In this document: one piece after another, positions 8,677 through 18,800 of the stretch
Layout: every line of letters starts with the position of its first letter
Position numbering within the stretch: the stretch's first letter is position 1
DNA from: Desulfosoma caldarium
GTDB lineage: Bacteria; Desulfobacterota; Syntrophobacteria; Syntrophobacterales; DSM-9756
Assembly: GCF_003751385.1 (NCBI RefSeq)
Contig: NZ_RJVA01000011.1
Span: 378,412-442,411, forward strand
Length of the DNA: 64,000 nucleotides
Direction: 5' to 3'
Position numbers and translations under genes: made by a program
The notes under the pieces: model-generated
The model's database searches: none
Seen by the model: the letters and a program-made list of their open reading frames with translations, nothing else
What the model was told of the DNA's origin: nothing

Positions 8677-8753
8677 TGGTGGCGGTGCAGGGCTTCGAAC
8701 CCCGGACACTGCGGATATGAGCCGCATGCTCTGACCAACTGAGCTACACCGCC
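8677..8753 (-). tRNA. tRNA-Met (CAT)
   Basis: 77 bases on the minus strand with the CCA end encoded. The acceptor stem GGCGGTG pairs with CACCGCC. The anticodon loop CTCATAT gives anticodon CAT; the T-loop GGTTCGAAGC is standard. The stem bases look like elongator Met; a CAT tRNA-Ile that is later lysidinylated cannot be fully excluded. It has its own promoter and terminator. Confidence 0.93.
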
Positions 8754-8765
8754 ATTTTTTGGCCC

Positions 8766-8794
8766 TTTCTAAAGAATTCGACCCAGCCTGTCAA
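8766..8794 (-). promoter_or_regulatory. sigma-70 promoter for tRNA-Met
   Basis: Perfect TTGACA (8789-8794), 17-base spacer, TAGAAA (8766-8771), ending 12 bases before the tRNA gene on the minus strand. Confidence 0.7.
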
Positions 8795-8842
8795 TAGTCA
8801 AAAAGGGCGCCGTGCCCCAGGGGCTTGCGCCTGTTCTGACGA

Positions 8843-8871
8843 TTGACAAAAAAAGAGGTCTTGAGTTTAAT
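8843..8871 (+). promoter_or_regulatory. sigma-70 promoter for queD
   Basis: Perfect TTGACA (8843-8848), 17-base spacer, TTTAAT (8866-8871, five of six consensus bases). It faces queD and is back to back with the tRNA-Met promoter. Confidence 0.75.
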
Positions 8872-8965
8872 GACTAAGCGCTTGAAGGAAGATGGGATTT
8901 GACACAAGGGCGTCGAAGGGGTGTGCGGAGCGGCCTGAACGAGATGCGGGAAGGACAAAGTGCCC

Positions 8966-9340
8966 ATGTATGAAGTCAAGGTGATGGCGGATTTTGCCGC
9001 GGCGCATAACCTGCGCAATTTTCGAGGGCGGTGTGAGAACCTTCACGGCCACAACTGGAAAGTGGAAGTGACGGTGCGAGGAGACCGCTTGGAAGAAAGC
9101 GGCGTGCTTGTGGATTTCGGCGAAGTCAAGGACGCGTTGCGAAAGGCTCTGCATCAGCTGGACCATCAATATCTGAACGATCTTACCTATTTTCAGGACA
9201 AAAATCCTTCATCAGAACTTATTGCTCGGTATCTCTTTGAAACCCTTTCGGCCGTCATAGACGGTCCGCACCGGCGAGTGCACAGTGTGTCCGCATGGGA
9301 GTCCAAGGATTCATGTGCCACATACTACGGTGAGCGCTAG
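8966..9340 (+). CDS. queD: 6-carboxy-5,6,7,8-tetrahydropterin synthase
   Basis: QueD/PTPS family: DFAAAHNL and CENLHGHNW carry the three zinc-binding histidines and the catalytic cysteine. LDHQYLND and AWESKDSCATYY complete the active site. It converts dihydroneopterin triphosphate to carboxytetrahydropterin in queuosine/7-deazaguanine synthesis. About 125 aa, normal length. An ATG at 8966 or a GTG at 8960 could start it; GGGAAGGA is upstream of both. No other queuosine gene is adjacent. Confidence 0.9.
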   Translation: MYEVKVMADFAAAHNLRNFRGRCENLHGHNWKVEVTVRGDRLEESGVLVDFGEVKDALRKALHQLDHQYLNDLTYFQDKNPSSELIARYLFETLSAVIDGPHRRVHSVSAWESKDSCATYYGER

Positions 9341-9367
9341 CCGCCTTTAGGAGAAAAGGAGCAGATC

Positions 9368-10558
9368 ATGAGCCGATGCGCACGGACCCCTTCCGCCCCT
9401 TCGCGCTGTGCGACGGGAAAACGGGTGAGACCTTTGAGCCTTGGAGTTTTGTTGATCGGCGCAGTGTTTTTCATGGCCGCAAACGCCTTGGCGCTGCAAA
9501 AGCACACCTTGGAAGGCGCTTCGTCGACCCCGTCTCAGGCTCCCTCCGTCAAGGCGGCTCCCGAGCCTTCTTCGCAGCAGGCGCCAGCAGGGACCCCTTC
9601 GACGGAAGAGCACAAAGCGCCTTCGTCACATCCTACCCTGGAAGTGAAGCCGGTCCCTTCAGGACCGACGCTCCATGCGCCGGCATCCACGCCAGGAGGC
9701 AAAGAAGCCGCGCCTGGAGCCAAGGTAGAGCTTCACCCGCCGGCTCTTCCCGGACATGCTGGAGAGGAAAAGGGCGAAGAACACGGCGTGGTGCTCCCTG
9801 AGATTTCACCGATACCCGGCGTGACCTTTGTGGAAACCATGATCAAGCTCATGGAGCATGAACTGAAGGGCCGTTTTTTGGGATGGCGCCCCAACGACCT
9901 GATTTTGGGCCGGTTTACCGACAACATCAACAACTACCAACTAGGTGTTCTAGAAGCCATGCGTTTCACCACCTTGCGCCTCAAAGACAGCCTAACCCGC
10001 ATGGGCGAAGCGGACACCTATGATCGAGACCTGGAAGACGCCTTGAATCTTTTCATGAACAAGGCCACGCTCTTTTGGTTTCCTTCGGCGGAGACCTCCT
10101 ACAGCGAGGCCGTGGATCACCTCAAGAAATTCTTGGAAAAGCTCAAAACCGGCCGGCGCAGCTTCTACTACCGTGTGGACAACCTGTTGTCGCTCTTGAA
10201 GTCCTATGGCGACCTTCTAGGCAACGTGAACAAGAGCCTCATCATCGATCGGTATCCTGACGGAAGCTCGGTGAGTTGGTTTGATGTGGACGACTACTTT
10301 TATTACGCCAAAGGGGTCGCCCATGTGATGTATGAAATTCTCAAGGTGTGCCGTGTGGGATTTTACGAACAGCTGGTGACTCTGGATGCCGTGGATATTA
10401 TGGATGAAATTCTTCATGAATTGCATCGGGCGGAACAGATGGATCCATGGCTGGTTTTGGATGGAGACCTGGGCGGGTTTCTCGCCAACCATCGAGCCAA
10501 TCTCAACGCCCCCTTGTCCGAGGTGGCGCACCTGATCACCATCGTGACTCGATTCTAA
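9368..10558 (+). CDS. DUF2333-like exported protein
   Basis: 396 residues. A hydrophobic segment (about 22-42) reads as a signal anchor or signal peptide. Residues 45-140 are low-complexity, rich in P, A, S and E. From about residue 145 a well-conserved domain begins (PGVTFVETMIKLMEHELKGR, FLGWRPNDLI) that I recognise as like DUF2333, a family of unknown function in Proteobacteria. AAGGAG precedes the ATG. It follows queD by 27 bases and may share its promoter. No enzymatic motif is visible. Confidence 0.7.
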   Translation: MSRCARTPSAPSRCATGKRVRPLSLGVLLIGAVFFMAANALALQKHTLEGASSTPSQAPSVKAAPEPSSQQAPAGTPSTEEHKAPSSHPTLEVKPVPSGPTLHAPASTPGGKEAAPGAKVELHPPALPGHAGEEKGEEHGVVLPEISPIPGVTFVETMIKLMEHELKGRFLGWRPNDLILGRFTDNINNYQLGVLEAMRFTTLRLKDSLTRMGEADTYDRDLEDALNLFMNKATLFWFPSAETSYSEAVDHLKKFLEKLKTGRRSFYYRVDNLLSLLKSYGDLLGNVNKSLIIDRYPDGSSVSWFDVDDYFYYAKGVAHVMYEILKVCRVGFYEQLVTLDAVDIMDEILHELHRAEQMDPWLVLDGDLGGFLANHRANLNAPLSEVAHLITIVTRF

Positions 10559-10630
10559 ACCCTTTCGGGCGCTCCCTTTTGGCGCAGGGGGCGCCTTGTC
10601 GTTGCCCCTTTTGGGGACCCAACCCGTTCT

Positions 10631-12457
10631 TTAAGGCGGCACCTTTTTTAGGGCGTCCTTGAACTTCTCTTCTTGTTCCACGTAATAACGCAATCTCTCG
10701 GGCTTTTGCGCGATGGCGCGCCGAATTGTTTCCAAAGCCTCGGCGTAGCGGCCGTTGACGTAATAGGCTTCGGCCAAGGTGTCGAGCACGTAGGGATCCG
10801 GCTGTATGGCGGCGGCACGTAAAGCCAGTTCAAGAGCCCTTGAAGGATGCCGGTAGGGTGGAGGCGCCGTGGCGTACAGCCATGCCAGGTTGTTCAGTAT
10901 GCCGGAGTGATTCGGGGCCAGCCTCAAGCCCTCTTCCAGGATCAATCGAGCGTGATGATAGCGCTGCCGCTGCAGGAGCAGAGCGCTGTAGGCCATGTAC
11001 AGTTCCGGCTTTTTTTTGTCCAGTTGCAGTTCCGCTTCCAAAATGTGCAGCTGGATTTCCTGCCGCCATGCCTGCGCCTTGTTGGAATAGCGAAACTGAA
11101 TGGCTCCGTGAATCAGCAGGGTCAAGGCGAGAAAAAACACCGCGGCGGATCGCCACAGTTTGCGGTTGTGGGCTGCCATGAGTTCTGGGTTTTCGGCGGC
11201 CGCAAGCAGCATATGCACGCGTTCTCGAATGCTGTAGTGATGCCAGCTGGGCACATTATCGATCTGGCCGCTGTGAAACGCGATCTTTTGCAATGACGAG
11301 ACCAGAGGGTAAGGATCCCCAAGGGTTTTCAGGGCGAAAAGGTCCGCTTGGCGTTCGCAATTGCGCATGAAATATCCGAAAAGATAGCGAAAGTAAAGCA
11401 CAAGCACGGCCAGGACCGGAAGGCTGTAGAGCAGGCTGAAAAGGTTTCGGTAAAAGGTGTCCTGGGAAAGCGCCCAGTGAAGGGCCCATTTTTCCCGAAG
11501 GATCATAAGAAGGATCATATCGTGCAGGGCGTAGGAAGCGGCCGCGTAGGCAAGGAACAAAGAAAGATAAAAAAGGGCGTGAAACCGTTTCACGTGACCC
11601 ATCTCGTGGGCTACCACCGCCTTAAGTTCCTGTTCGTTCAGGAGCTGCAAAAGCCCTCGAGTGATGAGAATATAGCGAAATCGAGGCAGAATGCCGAGCA
11701 CAGCCGCCGAGAGGTGTTCTCCTCCGCGAGGGGGCCACAGGAGAAAGTCGCCGAGCCGAAAATTCTGGGATTGGCAAAAGGCTTCCAGGCGGTCTCGCAA
11801 AGGGGACGCAGGCACGGAGGAACAGCGCCACAGCCGGACAATGATCGGCGGAGCCAGGCACAGAAAAAGGGCGAAAACAGCGCCGAAGAGCACGAGGTGT
11901 CCCAGGTCCGAGGCAAAGAAGGGGGGCAGAGGCACCCATTGCAGAGCGTCCAAAAGGAGCGCGATGAAGAACCAGGGCAGAAGAAGCGCCGTATAAAAAC
12001 CGAACTGACCTTGAACGTAGGCGCGTCGACTGACCATGGAACCGGTCAGGCGCCGGTGGAGGGGATAGGCCCAAAACCAGATGGCGGCCAAATGCAGTAA
12101 AAAAAGCACGAGGCCCACCAGGCCGGAGAGAGTCGTAGAGCGGGCAAAGCCGGGTATCCATTGAAAGAAGTCTTTGATGTTGAACACGAACACTTGGACC
12201 GCAAGAAACCCCAAAGCCAGGACCGTCAAATGGCTTTGGAGCTTGATGAATCGTGCGTAAACCCTACCCGGCGTGGCGCCTTTTTTCAGGGACGCCTGTA
12301 GGCGCCCGAAAAACACCGCGCACAGCAGGAAAAAGGCGGCAAAGACGGCGACGGTCAAGGACAGGGTTTTCACGGGAGGGCGCAGGGTTTCATGGCCGGG
12401 TTCGTGCAAGGAAAAAAGGGTAAGCGCCACGATGAACGAGAGGATCTGTCCGTACAT
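10631..12457 (-). CDS. M48-family membrane metalloprotease with C-terminal TPR repeats
   Basis: 608 residues. Several transmembrane helices (about 5-205), then the zinc motif HEMGH at 284-288 and a downstream CERQADLFAL (367-376) giving the third zinc-ligand region, as in HtpX/Ste24-type M48 peptidases. Two more helices (300-365) and another near 435-455 follow. Residues 490-600 hold TPR-like helical repeats (PELYMAYSALLLQRQRYHHA; PDPYVLDTLAEAYYVNGRYA). It likely degrades misfolded membrane or periplasmic proteins. Its ATG overlaps the preceding stop by one base (TGATG). Confidence 0.85.
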   Translation of the reverse strand: MYGQILSFIVALTLFSLHEPGHETLRPPVKTLSLTVAVFAAFFLLCAVFFGRLQASLKKGATPGRVYARFIKLQSHLTVLALGFLAVQVFVFNIKDFFQWIPGFARSTTLSGLVGLVLFLLHLAAIWFWAYPLHRRLTGSMVSRRAYVQGQFGFYTALLLPWFFIALLLDALQWVPLPPFFASDLGHLVLFGAVFALFLCLAPPIIVRLWRCSSVPASPLRDRLEAFCQSQNFRLGDFLLWPPRGGEHLSAAVLGILPRFRYILITRGLLQLLNEQELKAVVAHEMGHVKRFHALFYLSLFLAYAAASYALHDMILLMILREKWALHWALSQDTFYRNLFSLLYSLPVLAVLVLYFRYLFGYFMRNCERQADLFALKTLGDPYPLVSSLQKIAFHSGQIDNVPSWHHYSIRERVHMLLAAAENPELMAAHNRKLWRSAAVFFLALTLLIHGAIQFRYSNKAQAWRQEIQLHILEAELQLDKKKPELYMAYSALLLQRQRYHHARLILEEGLRLAPNHSGILNNLAWLYATAPPPYRHPSRALELALRAAAIQPDPYVLDTLAEAYYVNGRYAEALETIRRAIAQKPERLRYYVEQEEKFKDALKKVPP

Positions 12458-13365
12458 CAGTGCCCTGCACTTTCAAGGCATCGCAAAAGCCGCCGTGCGC
12501 GATCATCGGGAAGTGGCGAGGCTTCGTGAAGAAACCCCAGGTGGTGAAGCGCCCACGGCACGGTGCGCACCGGTTCCGGGTCCATGGCGTCGAGAAGCTT
12601 CAGAAGCCCTTTCATCACGGCCATGTAGCCGTGAGTGTCCTGAGCACGGGCACTGAGGCTCTTTCGGTCCATGAGTTTTTTCCAGAGCCGCGGCACCACA
12701 TTGGCCGTGATGGAGACCAGACCTGTGGTGCTGGGGTATTCCAGAAAGGGTCGTTCTTCACCGTCCATGAGGCCGAAGTCCGGACGTTTCACGACGGCCT
12801 TGGCGTAGGTCAAAACCCTTTTAAGCGACCCGTGATGAATGAGGCCGGTTATGCGAGGATTGGCGGCCAGAAGTTTCACGACGCTGGTGCGCAGGTTCAC
12901 GTGCCGTCCCCAGGCCTTGGCCGGCCGAACGCGATGAGGGTCGTTTTCCAAGACGAAGGACCGATGGGACACCACGGCCAGCTGCTGGTATAAAGTGGGA
13001 AGTCCTCGATTGCCGTGGTAATACAGAGGTGTGTCCAGCCACAAAAGGCGCGAGAAGTGCGCGTCTTTTTCCAGGGCTTGTTCGAGCCGGTGAACGTTGT
13101 CCAAGGTTTCCGCACGGTCACGTCCCGTGATGCGCACCGCTACAGGGTGATAATCGGGAAGCCGAGGGATGAGTTCCGGAATCGTTTCAAGGTCTTGAGC
13201 CCGCAGGGGCACCCCTCGTTCGGAAAGCCTCCAAAACGGTGGATCGATCACCCAGCCATCCACGAACGGCGCCGCGGCCGCGACGAACCCCGGCCAATCC
13301 ATGGCGTCTAGATCGTCGGGAATGTAGAGGCGGCACCAGAGTCCGCGCAGACGGCAGTCGGTCAT
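12457..13365 (-). CDS. DapA-fold (DHDPS/NAL superfamily) protein lacking catalytic residues
   Basis: 302 residues. The second half follows DHDPS closely: TPLYYHGNRGLPTLYQQL, then LENDP, ITGLIHHGSLKRV, VSITANVVPRLW and PVRTVPWALHHLG. Where DHDPS has the Schiff-base lysine (IIGIKEA), this protein has isoleucine, and the LYNVP tyrosine is glutamate. The N-terminal GTTGE motif is also absent. It should not make the usual lysine-pyruvate adduct. It sits between kdsD (9-base gap) and the M48 protease (1-base overlap), so it is cotranscribed with them. True function unknown. Confidence 0.7.
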   Translation of the reverse strand: MTDCRLRGLWCRLYIPDDLDAMDWPGFVAAAAPFVDGWVIDPPFWRLSERGVPLRAQDLETIPELIPRLPDYHPVAVRITGRDRAETLDNVHRLEQALEKDAHFSRLLWLDTPLYYHGNRGLPTLYQQLAVVSHRSFVLENDPHRVRPAKAWGRHVNLRTSVVKLLAANPRITGLIHHGSLKRVLTYAKAVVKRPDFGLMDGEERPFLEYPSTTGLVSITANVVPRLWKKLMDRKSLSARAQDTHGYMAVMKGLLKLLDAMDPEPVRTVPWALHHLGFLHEASPLPDDRARRLLRCLESAGH

Positions 13366-13374
13366 CGTGATATC

Positions 13375-14430
13375 CTATAAAGAAAAGCGAACCTGACCCT
13401 TTCCTAGCAGATCATGAAGGTGAAGAACGCCCACGATCCTGTGCGCGGCATCGATGACGGGAAGGACGGTGACCAGGTGCTTTTCCATGATTTCAATGGC
13501 TTCCCCTACCTTTCGGTCGGGTTCCAACGCCTTGGGGTTGGCCGTCATAACCTCAGAGACGCGCACATTCACCACCGATACGAACCGTTCCAGGGCCCTT
13601 CGCAGATCGCCGTCCGTGACGATTCCCGTCAGTTTTTCATCGGCATCCACCACCAAGGTGGCTCCCAACCCTTTTTCCGACATAACGCGCACGGCTTCCA
13701 TCAGCAAGCAGTCCGTCGACACCATGGGAATGGCATCGCCCCGGCGCATGACATCCATCACATGGCTCTGAAGCCTCTGGCCTAATTGTCCTCCCGGATG
13801 ATAGCGCCGAAATTCCATCACCGAAAAATCGCGCTTCTTGATCAAAGCCACCGCCAGGGCATCTCCCATGGCCAGCATAGCCGTGGAACTGGCTGTCGGT
13901 GCCAGGCCAAAGGGGCAGGCTTCTCGAGGCACTCCCGTAAAGATGGCCAAATCGCAATGGCGGGCCAGAGTCGAATCCAGATTCCCGGTAAAGGCGACAA
14001 TCTTGGTGCCGATGGCCCGCAGGCTGGGCAGAATGAAGTTGATTTCGTCCGTTTCTCCGCTGTTGGAAAGGGCAAGGACGATGTCTTCCGAGCGGACCAT
14101 GCCGAGATCCCCGTGCATGGCTTCGACGGGGTGCAGAAAAAGAGCCGGTGTTCCGGTGCTACTCAGAGTGGCCACGATCTTTCGGCCCACGATGCCCGAT
14201 TTGCCCACGCCGGTCACAATAACTCGCCCTGGGGAGGCATAGATCCATTCCACGGCCCGAGCGAAGCTTTCATCCACGTGCTCCATGAGGGTCAAGAGCC
14301 CCTCGGCCTCGATGTGCAGAACATCCTTGGCGATCCGCACCAGATCTCGAGCGCTCAGGGTTCTGTTTCCATCCCGTGAAGACGGCGTTGGCGAACCCAA
14401 TCTCAACCTACTTGACACTCTCTTATTCAA
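13375..14430 (-). CDS. kdsD: D-arabinose-5-phosphate isomerase
   Basis: Sugar isomerase (SIS) domain followed by two CBS domains, the standard KdsD/KpsF architecture. GVGKSGIVGRKIVATLSSTG and LSNSGETDEI are the phosphosugar-binding motifs; RRYHPGGQLGQRL marks the domain boundary; KGLGATLVVD and VTVLPVID are in the CBS pair. It makes arabinose 5-phosphate from ribulose 5-phosphate, the first step to KDO. The TTG start at 14430 has AAGGA inside the end of purF (8-base overlap). kdsB lies 7 kb away in the same window. Confidence 0.93.
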   Translation of the reverse strand: MNKRVSSRLRLGSPTPSSRDGNRTLSARDLVRIAKDVLHIEAEGLLTLMEHVDESFARAVEWIYASPGRVIVTGVGKSGIVGRKIVATLSSTGTPALFLHPVEAMHGDLGMVRSEDIVLALSNSGETDEINFILPSLRAIGTKIVAFTGNLDSTLARHCDLAIFTGVPREACPFGLAPTASSTAMLAMGDALAVALIKKRDFSVMEFRRYHPGGQLGQRLQSHVMDVMRRGDAIPMVSTDCLLMEAVRVMSEKGLGATLVVDADEKLTGIVTDGDLRRALERFVSVVNVRVSEVMTANPKALEPDRKVGEAIEIMEKHLVTVLPVIDAAHRIVGVLHLHDLLGKGQVRFSL

Positions 14431-15853
14431 AGCAGTCCTTTCGCACCTCTTCGTGAAACGCCACGGGATAATCCCCCGTGAAACACGCCAGACAGTAGGG
14501 ATGATTCTGCAGGGACGCTCCCGCCCCCTTCAACAGCCCCTCCAGAGAAAGGTAGGCCAGGGAATCCAAGCCGATGAACGCTTGGATTTCTTCCACACTG
14601 TGCTGGGCGGCGATGAGCTCACCCTTGGTGGAAAAATCGATGCCGTAGGGGCAGGGATGTCGGTGCGGCGGGCAGCTCACCACCATGTGCACTTCGCGGG
14701 CTCCGGCTTCCCGAAGGGTCTTGATGCGGGTTCGCGTCGTGGTGCCTCGAATGATGGAATCTTCCACGATAATGACCCGTTTGCCACGAAGAATTTCGCG
14801 AACCGGATTGAGTTTGATGCGCACGCCGAAATCGCGCATGGTCTGGGAGGGTTGAATGAAGGTTCGACCCACGTAATGGTTTCGAATGACCCCCATTTCC
14901 AAAGGGATGCCCGATTCCTCGGAATACCCCAGGGCCGCGTAGGTGCCGGAATCGGGAAAGGGCATCACAAGATCCGCCGCAATGGGGGTTTCCTGGGCCA
15001 TGAGATGCCCCAGGCGCTTGCGGCAGCTGTAGACGTTCTGGCCGAAGATGGTGCTATCGGGCCGGGCAAAGTAGATGAATTCAAAGATGCAATAGGCACT
15101 GGGAACCCGCGCAAAGGGTTTAATGGATCGCAGCCCATGACGGTCAATGATGACGATTTCTCCCGGTTCCACATCCCTAATGTAGGTGGCTTCGATGAGG
15201 TCCAAAGCGCAGGTTTCCGAAGACAGCACATAGCTTCCGTTCAACTGTCCCAGACATAGAGGACGAAAACCTCGAGGGTCCCGAGCTCCAATGAGGGTAT
15301 TTCGCGTGCACAAAACGAGGGAATAGGCCCCTTTCACTTTGGCCAGGGCGTTGGTCAGAGCCTGCTCCAGCCCATCATCAAGCCCTCGAGCCATAAGGTG
15401 CACAATCACTTCCGTGTCCATGGTGGACTGAAAGATGGTCCCTTCCCGTTCCAAGTCGCGCCGTAAAAGTGCCGCATTGATCAAATTGCCGTTATGGGCG
15501 ATGGCGTAGTATTCGTTTTTGTGTAAAACGACAAAAGGTTGCGCGTTGGCCAGCCGTGAAGATCCTGTGGTGGAATAGCGCACATGGCCGATGGCCAGGT
15601 GGCCCTTGAGGCTTTTGAGGGTGTCTTCCTTAAAGACTTCGGAGACCAGCCCCATGTGCTTGGAGTCGTAGATGTGGCACCCATCGGAAGTGGTGATGCC
15701 GGCGCTTTCCTGGCCTCGATGCTGCAAAGCGTAGAGGCCGAAGTAGGTCAATTTGGCAGCTTCCTCATGGCCGAACACGCCAAAGACGCCGCATTCCTCA
15801 CGACGGCTCGGTTGGTGGTTCCTGTTGAAAAAAGGGATGGTGTGCGCCTTCAT
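14423..15853 (-). CDS. purF: amidophosphoribosyltransferase (glutamine PRPP amidotransferase)
   Basis: First committed enzyme of purine synthesis. A short propeptide precedes the nucleophile in EECGVFGVFG, and RYSTTG, AHNGNL and ARDPRGFRPL are glutaminase motifs. VEDSIIRGTT is the PRPP loop. Cysteines in AYCIFEF, SCPPHRHPCP and CLACFTG match the ligand set of the [4Fe-4S] B. subtilis-type enzyme. 476 aa. The ATG at 15853 follows AAGGAC. Gap to carB is 43 bases; kdsD overlaps its end. Confidence 0.96.
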   Translation of the reverse strand: MKAHTIPFFNRNHQPSRREECGVFGVFGHEEAAKLTYFGLYALQHRGQESAGITTSDGCHIYDSKHMGLVSEVFKEDTLKSLKGHLAIGHVRYSTTGSSRLANAQPFVVLHKNEYYAIAHNGNLINAALLRRDLEREGTIFQSTMDTEVIVHLMARGLDDGLEQALTNALAKVKGAYSLVLCTRNTLIGARDPRGFRPLCLGQLNGSYVLSSETCALDLIEATYIRDVEPGEIVIIDRHGLRSIKPFARVPSAYCIFEFIYFARPDSTIFGQNVYSCRKRLGHLMAQETPIAADLVMPFPDSGTYAALGYSEESGIPLEMGVIRNHYVGRTFIQPSQTMRDFGVRIKLNPVREILRGKRVIIVEDSIIRGTTTRTRIKTLREAGAREVHMVVSCPPHRHPCPYGIDFSTKGELIAAQHSVEEIQAFIGLDSLAYLSLEGLLKGAGASLQNHPYCLACFTGDYPVAFHEEVRKDCFE

Positions 15854-15896
15854 GAATGTGTCGTCCTTGCGATGACTCTGCAGGCCGCCATCTTGC

Positions 15897-18800
15897 TCAA
15901 GGGCTTTTCGATGACATTTCTTCCAAATAGTCCTGAATCGCTCGCACATGCCAATCTCCCTGACGCAGCGCGGCCACGGCCTGAGCCATGGCCTTGGCTC
16001 CGGCCAAAGTGGTGGCGTAAGGAAGATTGTAAAAAACGGTCGCGCGTCGAATCCGGTAGGCATCGGAATACGTTTTCGGGCCAAAGCTCGTGTTGATCAC
16101 CAGATGGACGTCCTGATTTTTGATGTAGTCCAGCACGTGAGGACGGCCTTCGGCAAGTTTATGAACCTTCCTGGCAGGCACGCCGTGGTCCGTGAGAAAG
16201 GCGCGCGTGCCCGCCGTGGCGATCAGGGAAAAGCCCATGTCATGAAACGCACGAGCGATGGGCACCACCGCCTCCTTGTCCTTGTCGTGGACGCTCACAA
16301 ATACAGTCCCGGAAAGGGGCAGCGTGTAGCCGGCCGCCATCTGCGCCTTGGCGTAAGCCAGCCCGAAATTTCTGTCAATCCCCATGACTTCTCCGGTCGA
16401 TTTCATTTCCGGCCCCAACAGAATATCCACACCGGGAAAGCGAGAAAAGGGGAAAACGGATTCTTTAACCGACACATGGCGCAGTTCCCTTTCCCGGTCA
16501 AACCCCAGATCTCGAAGCTTGTGGCCCAGCATGACTTTGGTGGCGACCTTGGCCAGAGGCACACCGGTCGCTTTGCTCACAAAAGGCACCGTTCTCGAAG
16601 CTCGAGGGTTCACTTCCAGCACATAGATGGTGTTGTGCTGAATGGCAAACTGCACATTCATCAACCCCACCACGCCCAGCCCGTGGGCCAAAAGGCGCGT
16701 CTGGCGCTTGACCTCTTCGTGCATCTGTCGGGAAAGATTCACAGGTGGCAGCACACAGGCGCTGTCTCCCGAATGTATGCCGGCGGCTTCGATGTGTTCC
16801 ATGATGCCACCGATGACCGTGATTTCTCCGTCACAGATGGCGTCCACGTCCAATTCCACGGCATCTTCCAGGAACTTGTCGATCAAGATGGGATGTCCCG
16901 GCGACACCAAGGCCGCCACGTCCACGAAACGGCGTAAGCTGGGTTCATCATAGACGATCTCCATGGCACGTCCGCCCAGCACGTACGAGGGTCGTACCAC
17001 CACCGGGTACCCGATGCGACGCGCCGCTTCCACGGCCTCATCGGTCGAAAGGGCCGTGGCGTTTTCCGGCTGCTTCAGCCCCAGGCTGTGCAGAAGGTGC
17101 TGAAAACGTTTGCGGTCTTCGGCGAGGTCGATGGCGTTGGGCGACGTTCCCACAATGGAGGCTCCGGCCCGTTCCAAGGGCACGGCTAGGTTCAAGGGCG
17201 TCTGGCCGCCAAATTGCACAATGAGCCCTTGAGGTTTTTCCGTTTCCACGATGTGCAGCACGTCTTCTCGCGTGAGCGGCTCGAAGTAGAGTTTATCCGA
17301 GGTGTCGTAATCCGTGGAAACGGTTTCAGGGTTGGAATTGACCATGATGGATTCGATGCCCAGTTCCCTGAGGGCGAAGGCCGCGTGGACACAACAGTAG
17401 TCGAATTCGATGCCCTGGCCGATGCGGTTGGGGCCGCCACCCAGAATCATGACCTTCTGCCGGGACGATGGTCGTGCTTCGTCTTCTTCCTCGTACGTGG
17501 AATAAAAATACGGCGTGTAAGCTTCAAATTCGGCGGCGCATGTGTCCACGAGCTTGTAGACGGGCCGCACGCCAAGGCTTTGGCGAAGCTTTTGAACGGA
17601 GTCTTCGTCCGATCCCAAAAGTTCGGCGATTCGGCGATCGGAAAAGCCCCAACTCTTGACCAGGCGCATGCCTTCCGCATGTTCCGTAAGGCGCTTCGAG
17701 CGCAGTGCGGCTTCCATTTCCACGATTTCTCGAATGTGTTCCAAAAACCAGGGGTCGATGGCCGTCAGCGCGTGCACCTCGTCCACGGAAAAGCCCAGGC
17801 GAAAGGCTGTTGCGATCTGAAAAAGTCGCTTTGAATTGGGGCGGCACAAGGCCTGCCGCAAAGCTTCCCGGTGTTCGGGACTGTTTTGGGCCCATGGTTC
17901 GTCAAGACCGAAACGACCCATTTCCAACGATCGCACCGCCTTTTGCAAAGCTTCCTTGAACGTGCGACCGATGGCCATGGTTTCTCCGACAGACTTCATG
18001 GACGTGGTGAGAAGGTCCTCGGTTTCGGGGAATTTTTCAAAGGTGAACCGAGGAATTTTGACCACCACATAGTCGATGGTGGGTTCAAAGGAGGCCTTGG
18101 TTTCTCGAGTGATGTCGTTGGCGAGTTCGTCCAGGGAATAGCCCACGGCAAGCTTTGCGGCAATCTTGGCGATGGGAAAGCCGGTGGCTTTGGAAGCCAG
18201 AGCGGAAGAGCGCGACACACGGGGATTCATTTCGATGACCACCATCTCTCCATCCCTGGGATGGATGGCGAACTGCACGTTGGAGCCACCGGTTTCCACG
18301 CCGATCTCTCGAAGAATGGCAATGGCCGCATCGCGCATCTTTTGGTATTCACGGTCGGTGAGGGTTTGCGCGGGAGCCACCGTGATGGAATCGCCCGTGT
18401 GCACACCCATGGGGTCCATGTTTTCGATGGAACAAATAACGACCACGTTGTCCATGTGGTCCCGCATGAGTTCCAGTTCAAATTCCTTCCATCCCAGCAC
18501 CGACTCTTCCAGCATGACCTGCCGAATGAGGCTGGCATCCAGGCCGGCTCGAGCCAATTCCACCAGCTCTTCTCGATTGTAAGCCACACCCCCTCCGGTG
18601 CCCCCCAAAGTGAAAGAGGGCCGAACGATCACCGGGAATCCGATGGCCTCGGCAATGTTCAACACATCCCTTTCCGAATTGGCGATGCCACTTCGAGGAA
18701 CTCTGAGCCCGATGCGGGTCATGGCGTCCCGAAAAAGTTGCCGGTCCTCGGCCATTTTGATGACATTCACGCGGGCGCCGATCATGGTCACGCCGAACCG

